NCBI GenBank assembly: GCA_963921825.1
Contig: OY997594.1
Span: 8,313,001 to 8,377,000 of the forward strand
Direction of reading: 5' to 3'
DNA length: 64,000 bases
DNA from: Erodium maritimum
Taxonomy: Eukaryota > Streptophyta > Magnoliopsida > Geraniales > Geraniaceae
A program made the position numbers and the translations under genes. Below the pieces are notes generated by a model, which worked only from the letters and a program-made list of their open reading frames with translations, had not been told where the DNA came from and did not search any database. How positions within the stretch are numbered: position 1 is the first letter of the stretch; every line of letters begins with the position of its first letter. Shown here one piece after another: positions 55,533-64,000 of the stretch.

Positions 55533-57140
55533 GAGCATGTACAACAGAACGGCCCTGGGTGAGGCCCTGGTCCTGAGGCCTTTGTGCTGACTGGACAAAA
55601 GTCAGGGAGTGGGAGTGCAGAAAAGTGGGTGTTCTACAACAGAAAGGACCTCTGAGGCCTTGGGAGTGCAGAACAGTGTTGACTGGAATATTATTTGATA
55701 TTTTCCTGTTTTATTTAATTCGTTATCAGAAACCGTTTAAATTGTTTATAATTTAAACAATTTTGGAACAAAAATAAGTATTGACAATCAATAATGAATA
55801 AATAAATTCAACACGAATATAAATGAACTTCTAATTTTATTCAACCCCTTTTAATACAACACCAAAAAAACCAGCTCCAAGAGCACAAACGACCACTCGT
55901 CGTCATGGAAACCAGCTCCATATAGACCCCATAAGTGCTCCATAAGATCATTTTGTAGTTGATGGTGGGTCTCAGGATTTATGACACTTTGTTGACAATC
56001 AACTCGTTGCTGGTATTCCAATGGCCCTCCGTGGTGCCATCGTTCTGGTGGTGTCCAATTCGGCATTTCTGGAGGTTGCACCCACAACAACTCCTCCTCC
56101 CCATACTCGTACCAGTCGCGCTCATCCTCTACAATCATGTTGTGTAGAATTATGCAAGTGTGCATGATATCAGCCAAAAAGTCTGCGCTCCAAGACCGAG
56201 CGGGACGGGAAATGATGTGCCACCTTGCTTGAAGTACTCCAAAAGCCCTTTCAATATCTTTTCGAGCACCTTCTTGGCATTTAGCAAACAACTTCTCTTT
56301 GGACTCGAAGGGATGCCGAATAGTCTTCACGAACCGTGCCCATGATGGGTAAATACCGTCCACCAAGTAATAAGGTCGGTCGTACCGATGCCCGTTGATC
56401 TCGTACTCCACAGCTAGATCATGGCCGTAGTAAGCGTCTAGGAATAGATGGCTGTGGTTGAGGACGTTGATGTCGTTGTTCGATCCAGCCATCCCGAATT
56501 GGATGTGGGCTTCCGCACGATTTCTGTTAATCTCTCGGCGCATTGGTTCCCCACGGATGGCCCTCTGGATCCTTGGCATTACTCTCTGCATCTGCCTCTC
56601 CATCATCCACCGGAATCGTCGCTGAACTGGCCGCATTTGGGCTGCCATCTCCTCATATGTCGGCAGTTGGGCTGCCATCTCCGCATGCGTCGGCATCCGG
56701 GGAGCCAGCTCCTCGTACGTCATCTCCTCAGCGACGGACATAACCTCGTCGTCGGACATTTTCAAAAATAGCAAGTAGGAAGTGATTATGAAAGTGAAAG
56801 TAGAGAGTGGTGTGGAAAAAATGAGAGTGAAGATGGGTATTTATAGGGTTAGTTTTTGGTGATTTTTGAATTAAAAAAAAAATATAGCCGTTATTGGCCG
56901 ACCGTTGCCAACGGTCGGGCCACGTGGCGCAGCCACAGGCTGCCACGGCAGCGACGACGCGCAGGGAGCGGGACCGGCCAGCGGGCAGCAGACGGGGAGC
57001 GCAGCGCGCGTATCGGGGGGCGGGGGTGCGAAAATGGGGAGCTGACGCGCGTTTTTCGGCCTCCACAGCGGGTCGGCCCGCGTGCCGCGGTCCGGGCGCG
57101 CGCGGAGTGGGGCGCGGGGTGCGACCCGTTGTACATGATC
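55533..57140 (-). mobile_element. PIF/Harbinger DNA transposon, internally deleted
   Basis: Terminal inverted repeats GAGCATGTACAAC (55533) and GATCATGTACAAC (complement, ending 57140), flanked by the 3-bp duplication TAA (55530-55532 and 57141-57143), as expected for PIF/Harbinger. 1608 bp long, with a shortened transposase on the minus strand. The 5' region (56880-57130) is strongly GC-rich. Confidence 0.92.
55851..56774 (-). pseudogene. truncated Harbinger (HARBI1-like DDE) transposase
   Basis: 307-residue open frame. N-terminal part is repetitive (LAPRMPTHAEMAAQLPTYEEMAAQ), then AEAHIQFGMAGSNNDINVLN, YYLVDGIYPSWARFVKTIRHP, AKCQEGARKDIERAFGVLQARW, IISRPARSWS.. and CIILHNMIVEDE, the C-terminal half of the DDE nuclease with its second Asp and Glu regions. 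Around EAHIQFGMAG the frame jumps from the N-terminal region straight into late catalytic sequence, so the middle with the first catalytic Asp is missing. The frame is still open, which suggests a recent internal deletion. Confidence 0.85.
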
Positions 57141-57143
57141 TAA

Positions 57144-59140
57144 ACTTCTCATATGGCGAAAGAATATATCATCCATCATTCGAAATTAATGTTGGAAGTG
57201 CTCAGTGACGGGCCAACTTTTCCATTAAAGAAGGACATCAATATTTTTTTATGATAATACATAACGTTAAAATAATATAAATTAATGTGAAAATATTAAC
57301 TCAATTTCTCCTAAAACTCTCTCCATATAAAACATAACTCATATAAGAAAACACCCCACAAACCCTAGTTGTCGTCGTCATTGACGATGGTTCTAACTTT
57401 ATATCTACCTACCGTCTTCCTCTCCCCCTTTCATCACTTATTTCATTATGGAGTTTGTTCGTTCTACCTCCCGATCTAGAGCCGACATAGTAAAATTTTG
57501 GCATCTATCGTGGGTCACGTTACTTGGGGTTTGTTCGCCGATGCATACAGATGTCGAAGATGGATTTGGGCGTAGGGTGGGTCGAATATAATCTGGCTCG
57601 GCTAACAGTATTGATGATACATAATCTTACAGATAATGGTTTGTCTTTCTTCCCTCATCTAAACCAAATTCCATCACATGAATGGGCATCCCAGATGGCA
57701 TGGGCAACTCAAGATGATTGCCCGACAATTTCAGAGCACCCCATTACTCCAGCTACGGGTTCTCGAAAAGGGACCAACGGGTTCTCTAAAAGGGACCAAC
57801 GTGTTCTACAAACAGCGTTGTATCGCATGTCTTATAACTTTTTTTTTGTTCATTCTTGTTTTTTTCTAATCTGCGATACAAATCAGATCAAGTTATTGTG
57901 ATCCTGAACACTGGTACACCCTAACTACTTTCTGGATCTTAGGGGTCAATGGGTCATCCCCATATTATGGACACAAGTACTTGGTACCATGATTTATTAA
58001 TAATATATCAATATTATTTCAAAAATATATATTAATATTGCATAAAAATAATAGTTTGAAACCCTAAACAATATGCTCTAGCGGCCCATATCCTCTTCGG
58101 AATCTCCTTTACTCCAACGACCCTTTGTGGGATCATTGTGGCGACATCGGCCCAATAGGACACCAAAGGGTACCCTCTCCAGGCGAGGGCTATCAAGCAT
58201 CCTCGCTAGGAGATATGAGACCACGAGATGGAAGTGGGACGATGGGCTGGAGAACTGCTCCACATCACCTCACACCGGGTTACCTCGGTCTCTCTTCGTA
58301 AGGCGGGACACATTTCCTGTTTAGAGGATACAGAAGACCAACGGGCTCTCGAGATGACCTACACTTCGTTTGTCAAGGGGCCTTTTTACAAGTCCAAGCT
58401 ATAGTCTGAGCACACTCTATATATTGGTAAAATGTGTCATTTGTTTTGTTTTTTCCATTTGCAATGCCTACCGTCCGTCTATGATGCGAATAAATTTTTG
58501 TTATGGGTCTAAAGCATCGTCACACCGACTTTATTGTGGGCTCTCAGACTATAACCTGGAACCTAAAATGTCCCTCTAATTATGTTTTGATTATGCTGAC
58601 ATCATCTTTCTATCGTTAATAATATCATGAATAATACGTGTAAAAAAAAGAATAGTCGGGAAACTAAAAACAATTAGCGGGGATACAATTAGGAAGTTAA
58701 AAAATTTTGAAAGGACATTATTAACAAAATTTTAAAAATATGTAGTAAAAATTAAAAGAATTTTTTTTTTAGTAGACTCCCCCCCTAAATCTAATTTGGC
58801 AACGGATTAACCCACTAAACGTTATCCTTGGTACTATTTAGGGAAAACATAAAAATGACAGCGTTATAATTAAAAGGGGAAGAAATCCGACAAAAAGGAT
58901 AACCTTGTCACATCATCACTATGCAATTGCAACGGACTCTCTCTCCCATAAATGTCCCCTTAACATCATGACTAGACTCCAAGTCATGCGGGGCCCACCG
59001 GATCTCTGAACTGCCAGGTCAACTGTACCGAAACTGATAAACTTTCAGTTCCTCGTACATACATTTCCTGGCGAGGCCTTGCTTGCAATTTCAGGCAAGG
59101 ACTCCCACAACTTCACATTTCCCTCCCAACCCCTCTCCGG
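57144..59140. other. intergenic; possible decayed LTR-type element at 57.3-58.6 kb
   Basis: AAATTTTGGCATCTATCGTG at about 57492 resembles the leader junction of some LTR elements, and 57500-58570 has scattered broken open frames, but no domain, LTR pair or duplication could be confirmed. 58600-59140 is AT-rich and ends in the myo-inositol oxygenase promoter. Confidence 0.3.
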
Positions 59141-59144
59141 ACTT

Positions 59145-59154
59145 TATATATAAA
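59145..59154 (+). promoter_or_regulatory. TATA box of the myo-inositol oxygenase gene
   Basis: TATATATAAA about 75 bp upstream of the ATG at 59229. It shows that the in-frame ATG at 59154, overlapping the box, cannot be the translation start. Confidence 0.75.
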
Positions 59155-59228
59155 TGCCCTCCCTTTCCCATCACCACACCATTCCTGCTATTTACAATCG
59201 ACCATCTACATTCACCAAGCTGATAATC

Positions 59229-61329
59229 ATGGTATTTTATTTTCTGGCTCAACTTTTTTTTTCCTTCATATATTTATATATATTTGTTGTTAATTTACTT
59301 TATATGGGTTTAAAGTGGAGGAGAAGAATGAACTGAACCAAGGGTTTGTGGTGCCTGAAGCTAACGCATTTGGCCAGACTTTCAGGTCATATAACTCTAT
59401 GTTTTTATCTTCTTCTTCTTCCTAATCCTAAAAGTCATGCATATTGATGGTTGGTTCCTCAACAAATTATTAACAGGGATTATGATGCTGAGAGCCTTAG
59501 GCAGAGGGCTGTGGAGGAGTTCTACAGGATCAATCACATTAACCAGACGGTTGATTTTGTAAGTAGTTTGAATTGCAATGTTGATTAGCAAAACCCATTA
59601 GTTATGTTTTTCATGATCAAATTGCAATCTTATTCGTAGGTGAAGAGGAAGAGAGAAGAGTATGGGAAATTGAATAGGGTGGAGATGAGCATCTGGGAAT
59701 GCTGTGAGCTCCTCAATGAGTTTGTGGATGAGAGTGATCCCGATTTGGACGAACCTCAGATCGAGCACTTGTTGCAGACTGCTGAGGCCATCCGCAGGGA
59801 CTATCCCGACCAGGACTGGCTTCATTTAACTGGACTCATCCATGGTAATAATCCTTTTTCAGCATAAACGTGATGTTTTCAAAAACGTATTTATATGTTT
59901 CGTTTATTATTAGAAAGCGTCATTTTCCGTCAAATTCTAAAGTTTTCCGTCAAATACACTACCCCAAACCCTAAAAAACCGCTCCATAACCCTAAACCCC
60001 TATTCTTCCAATTGACTATACTTTAGGGGTTTAAGGGTACATGGAGGGCTTTTTAGGGTTGGGGTAGAGTATTTTAGGGGGATTTTCTAAATTAATAGAA
60101 ATAGTCGTTTTCAGATAATAAATGAAAGATATAAGTATATTTTTGAAAAAAAATGGTGACAACGCATTAGTAGTTAATACTAAAAAAGATCGTTCGAATG
60201 CATATTATTGTGGTTTCCCCTAACCTTTATTGTAATTTTCTCTTCCTTCACTCTTGTTTTGTGTGTGCCTATTTTGGTTAACTTAGTGGATATTGTAGAT
60301 CTTGGTAAGGTTCTTCTTCATCCTAGCTTTGGGGAGCTTCCTCAGTGGGCTGTTGTGGGTGACATATTTCCAGTTGGCTGTGCCTTTGATGACTCCATAG
60401 TTCATCACAAGGTCACTATACTTCTCTTGTGAATCTCAAGTTTCACATACATGATACATAGTTATAAACTAAAACAAAATTGTGGATGATTCTGTAGCAT
60501 TTCAAGGAAAACCCAGACTACAACAATCCTTCCTACAACACCAAGCATGGAATCTACTCAGAAGGCTGTGGACTCAACAGCGTAATGATGTCGTTTGGGC
60601 ACGATGACTACATGTACTTGGTACTATTTGTTCACTCTAGCCTCTCTTTTTTGTCTGCATTGTGAGTAAATCTCTGTTAGCTTAATTGGGTTTTTGTATT
60701 ATGATTATAGGTTGCCAAGGAGAACAAGACCACTCTACCATCTGCAGGGCTTTTCGTTATCAGATACCATTCCTTTTATGGTAAGCAACAGAGTAGATTA
60801 TATTGTTTTCATGTGCTTGGGTGACTGATTTTCGATATTTATTCGTTGTGTATTGCAGCTTTGCATAAGGGAGGAGCATATACGCACTTAATGAACAAAG
60901 AAGACGAGGAGAACATGAAGTGGCTTCAAATATTCAAGTAACAATTTGCAGTCTCTTTCTGAGAATCCATCTTTGTGTTCTTGTTTAGGAGAAAATGAGT
61001 TGAACTAGTTTCACATGCTTGTGCAGCAAGTATGACTTGTATAGCAAGAGCAAAGTTCGAATCGACGTGGAGAAGGTGAAGCCATACTATATATCTCTCA
61101 TTGACAAGGTAAACAATGTTTTTGCCTCAATGAATTTGGTAAAAGGGATCCAAAACTCAAAAATATACTCTGATGTTTCGTTTGAATCTTGAATTGTCGA
61201 TACAAGTATCGAGTACATATAATCATTAACCTTAATTAGATCATTTATCATCCTCTTTATGGTTTTGTACATTATTCTTTATTTCCTACACCTATGTTTC
61301 AGTATTTTCCTGCAAAGCTGAGGTGGTGA
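59229..61329 (+). CDS. MIOX: myo-inositol oxygenase
   Basis: Oxidises myo-inositol to D-glucuronate with a di-iron centre, feeding UDP-glucuronate and cell-wall precursors (family). Exons: 59229-59231, 59321-59385, 59477-59558, 59640-59844, 60299-60411, 60498-60620, 60711-60780, 60859-60937, 61027-61108, 61303-61329 (stop); 282 residues, near the usual length. Signature blocks: [116 protein letters not shown] at the end. H93, H118 and D119 correspond to iron-ligand positions. Odd: the ATG is the last codon before the first donor (ATG|GTATTT), so the start codon sits at the exon junction. The second acceptor could be 59321 or 59324 (one residue difference). The N-terminus is shorter than in Arabidopsis MIOX proteins. 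Confidence 0.95.
59875..60152. repeat. foldback with telomere-like motifs in MIOX intron 4
   Basis: Left arm TTTTCAAAAACGTATTTATA to about 60000 pairs with right arm ending TATATTTTTGAAAA at 60150. Inside, ACCCTAAAAAACC, ACCCTAAACCCC and their complements (GGGGTTTAAGGG, TTTTTAGGGTTGGGG) lie in inverted order. No clear target duplication, so its class is open; the CCCTAAA units resemble telomere repeats. Confidence 0.7.
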
Positions 61330-62372
61330 AACTTGGAGATCTGAAGCAATAAGAGTCAAAAAATTGTATCAGAGATATAGGGTGAAGGATAAAGATAAAA
61401 GGGTAGTGATAAAAGTAAATAAATGTAATCCAATTCCAAAAGATACCCAAAGCTTTGTTTTCCTTTCATTCTCTTCTTGCTCTCATTTTCAGTCAGTACA
61501 TTGATATGAATAATTAAGTATGTTCTGCTCGTCATCTTGCAATTTTATTTTATCAGAGTTTTATAAAAGCTCCTACATAGAAGCAAGCTCAGAACCAACT
61601 GGGAACATCCCCTTTAGACTAAAACAAATCTGCAAAGCACCCAAACAATGAGAAATGAGAACGGTTACAAACCAAACAACCACATCACTACTCGAACAAC
61701 TAAACCAATCAACAACAAACTTGATCTTGAAAGCAGTCAAGATGTCGTGTTCGTCTTCATCTTGCAATTGTGATTCCAAATATATCAAAGAACATAAACT
61801 AACAGTTTTCATGCTGTAAATTCAAATGGTAATTGAACAAAAATACCCTAAACCATATCCTAAATTTCAATGCAATCATAATCTAGAATTCATCACATAC
61901 CCATTCTCAATCTTTCATGTCGGGGTTAGGAAATGTGAGCCAAAACCTACATTGACATGTGCATGACATTAACAGCCTATTACTATTAGGGCTAATAAAG
62001 ATAGTAATTTACAAATACATATCCATTGGCTTGTGCATGATAGTTTAAGAACTGACTTAAACAACAAAAAAATGTCACAAATTTGCCGCTATATAGGGTT
62101 AATATACCATTACCAGTCAGTCTGTAACTCCATAGCCTGCCTAGTTATAGCCAAGTTTGAAGATTATAACACAAACAAACCGCCCTTTTCACTACAAACA
62201 TACAGATTCAACCCAAATACATGTCCCTCGTATCATAAGCAGCAACTTCATTGAAGAGCAACCCAGATAGGAGTGGGTATCCAGGAGCTATAAACATAAT
62301 CCCCCGAAAAAATCATCCAATTATCCACACCAAGCATGTTGGATAGGCACAAAGCATGTCCATGCTGCAAAT
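61330..62372. other. convergent intergenic region
   Basis: Holds the 3' UTR of the plus-strand MIOX gene and of the minus-strand DUF3444 gene. AT-rich, no other feature recognised. Confidence 0.5.
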
Positions 62373-64000
62373 TTAACTCGAGAAGAAATAAATTGGCAAT
62401 GCAGCGGGATCAAGTTCCCAACAACCTCTTAGCTTGCCACCTCTCTCCTTCATCAGGCGAAAAGCAGGGATTTGATGGGAGAACCTTGGCAACTCAGTTT
62501 GAGTGATCTCCAATGTAACAGCAGATCCGCCATGTGCTTGGGCCTTGAAAACTGAGTTGAAGCCACTTACACGCTCTAAAACCAGTACTTTCACCCGCCA
62601 ATCATTTTTCTCAAGGACTTCAACCATCTCATAATCACAATTATCCAAGTCAGAAGACCTTATATTTGTAGCATTCCAGTTCTTATATAATGCCCAGACC
62701 TCATGTTCCCTGGGATATATAGCGTATTCACCCATCTTACCAGTGGGCTGTCCACTCAATTGATGAGAAAACGAGTCAGTAGAAGTATAAGCCTGTGATG
62801 CATCTGACTTTTTCTCAAATATGCCACAGCTGAAGAGGATGTCTTCATCTTCCCCGTGATTCACACACTCAAGCCATGTAACATGCACCTTGAAATCTGG
62901 TGACTTATCGATTTTTGTGACTTGGCCATAGTACCTTGGCAAACCATCCTCATCACCATACAAAGCCCAGAGCTGACCAACCTCAAACTTGTCAGGAGAT
63001 TTATCATCATCAAAGTTGTAGAATTCTGGATCTGGAATTTCCATGGCTTCTGGGGAGGAAGCTATGGGAGAACAACAATCTTCAACTACATTGCCAGAAT
63101 TGCTGTCTTTTGAGTCTAAATGGCCCCCCTTCACATCATTCTGGGGCCTAGATACACTTCCTTCACATCCTGCCATGGGATCCGCACTACCAGCACCAGA
63201 TCTTGAACATGAAACATTAAGATGCCCATTACCAGCCTTAACTTTCAAATCTACAGGAACGTCAATCTCTTCAGTAATGACAGGCAGAGAAGCTGGATCA
63301 AGCTCATAAGATCCTTTCGGAACACCTTCTCTTTCCTCACCACTCATTTCAAAGGATGGAACCCTGTGGGAGAATCTAGTCAATTCACTTGGTGGGATTT
63401 CAGACTTCCCTGTTCCTTCCTTGTCCATTCGATAGAAGAGACTGACAAAACCTTTCACCTTGCCCAAGTATGCAACGGTTAAACCGACATCTTCAACATA
63501 TTCTGACAAGATTTCCACAAATTCATAATCGTACTTAACATTACTGTCCGGATCAGTGGCCCAACTAGTACTCCAGCTCTTGAAAAGGGCCCAAGTTTCT
63601 CCTTTTCTTGGATATATCTTGTAAGAATTTTTACTGCTGCCGCTTTCACAGCAAACTAAGTGAGAGAACATAAGACGATCTTCAGTGGTTTCAGTGTTTC
63701 CTTGACTAAACTTTCCACAAGAAATTGGCAAGTCCCTATTGAACCATTTTATCCCAAACTCATCATCTGAATCTGGTTCTAACCAGGTTATCCGGAGTTT
63801 GAAGCCAGGAACGAAAACTTTCTTGATATGGGCATAGAATCGGGGCATGGCATCCACAGTATCATAAATGGCCCAGGTCTGCCCACATTTAAAACACTTT
63901 TCCTTTCTGATGTTGTCAAAGTCATTGAAATCTGGATCAGGATATACATATAAGTCGATATCAGCTTCAGATCCTATTTTTGAGTCATTCTCTTTTTCTA
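62373..64000 (-). CDS. DUF3444 protein (DnaJ-DUF3444 type), 3' part, runs off window
   Basis: Open on the minus strand from the window edge at 64000 to the stop at 62373, about 540 residues without introns. Two DUF3444 copies: the first from YPDPDFNDFDNIRKEKCFKC.. GQTWAIYDTVDAMPRFYAHI, LRITWLEPDSDDEFGIKWF, and a second from DPEFYNFDDDKSPDKFEVGQ LWALYGDEDGLPRYYGQV.., LPRFSHQIPAFR near the end. The linker between (SRSGAGSADPMAGC.. DCCSPIASSPEAMEIPDPEF) is acidic and serine-rich. In plants this double-DUF3444 tail usually follows an N-terminal J-domain that recruits Hsp70; the J-domain, if present, is outside the window. Function of DUF3444 is unknown. Confidence 0.92.
   Translation of the reverse strand, partial: EKENDSKIGSEADIDLYVYPDPDFNDFDNIRKEKCFKCGQTWAIYDTVDAMPRFYAHIKKVFVPGFKLRITWLEPDSDDEFGIKWFNRDLPISCGKFSQGNTETTEDRLMFSHLVCCESGSSKNSYKIYPRKGETWALFKSWSTSWATDPDSNVKYDYEFVEILSEYVEDVGLTVAYLGKVKGFVSLFYRMDKEGTGKSEIPPSELTRFSHRVPSFEMSGEEREGVPKGSYELDPASLPVITEEIDVPVDLKVKAGNGHLNVSCSRSGAGSADPMAGCEGSVSRPQNDVKGGHLDSKDSNSGNVVEDCCSPIASSPEAMEIPDPEFYNFDDDKSPDKFEVGQLWALYGDEDGLPRYYGQVTKIDKSPDFKVHVTWLECVNHGEDEDILFSCGIFEKKSDASQAYTSTDSFSHQLSGQPTGKMGEYAIYPREHEVWALYKNWNATNIRSSDLDNCDYEMVEVLEKNDWRVKVLVLERVSGFNSVFKAQAHGGSAVTLEITQTELPRFSHQIPAFRLMKERGGKLRGCWELDPAALPIYFFSS

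Noticed and set aside
57520-58580. Gypsy or TRIM element
   Set aside because: Only one leader-like phrase near 57492; no LTR pair, primer-binding site or domain could be confirmed.
59154-59231. Upstream ATG giving a 26-residue longer MIOX
   Set aside because: The ATG overlaps the TATA box, so it would not be transcribed.
1-64000. CRISPR arrays, operons or a prokaryotic defence system
   Set aside because: Spliced plant genes throughout, no regularly spaced repeats and no bacterial gene families.

Overview
This is plant nuclear DNA, almost certainly from a eudicot. Genes are split by GT-AG introns, the protein families are plant ones (plant AGD-type ARF-GAP, plant-type myo-inositol oxygenase, DUF3755, DUF3444, DUF547), the 7SL RNA promoter has the plant USE plus TATA layout, and Copia, LINE, hAT, PIF/Harbinger and Mutator-like elements fill the gaps. 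I cannot place the species from the sequence alone.

Layout. 1-15.1 kb (+): 3' part of an ARF-GAP (BAR/PH/ArfGAP/ankyrin type) whose PH-domain intron is swollen to 10.6 kb by a nest of transposons: an old Copia, a hAT element inside it, and a younger Copia inside the hAT. 16.4-17.2 kb: a large palindrome made of two LINE 3' ends. 17.7-21.6 kb (-): an eight-exon DUF3755 gene. 22.5-22.8 kb (+): a 7SL (SRP) RNA gene with its own Pol III-type promoter. 23.0-24.1 kb (-): a small four-exon gene for a C-terminally anchored membrane protein of unknown function. 26.7-30.8 kb: a cluster of LINE-like retroposons. 31.0-31.4 kb (+): a two-exon secreted cysteine-rich (defensin-like/NCR-like) gene with two domains of identical cysteine spacing. 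32.9-35.7 kb (-): zinc-knuckle TIPIN/Swi3 replication-fork protein. 37.4-41.6 kb (-): glutaredoxin-DEP-DUF547 protein. 42.3-51.6 kb: LINE remnants, a 192-bp tandem duplication beside a 25-G run, and a tRNA-Thr(AGU). 52.7-53.9 kb (-): aldo-keto reductase with an unusual insertion. 55.5-57.1 kb: a complete but internally deleted PIF/Harbinger element. 59.2-61.3 kb (+): myo-inositol oxygenase. 62.4-64.0 kb (-): 3' part of a DUF3444 protein, running off the window.

The genes are unrelated housekeeping or metabolic genes and do not form a pathway or cluster. The strongest recurring pattern is a set of eight foldback elements with GGG(A/T)TAA-type ends. Five of them have perfect 9-bp target duplications (AAGAATATA, AAAAAACAT, AAGGGTTAA, CAAAATTAT, TTTAAAATA), two have 8/9 matches and one is unclear. 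That points to Mutator-like MITEs, and most of them sit inside introns or next to promoters. No CRISPR, operon or prokaryotic system is present. The best candidates for undescribed biology are the double-domain cysteine-rich peptide, the small tail-anchored protein and the foldback family.
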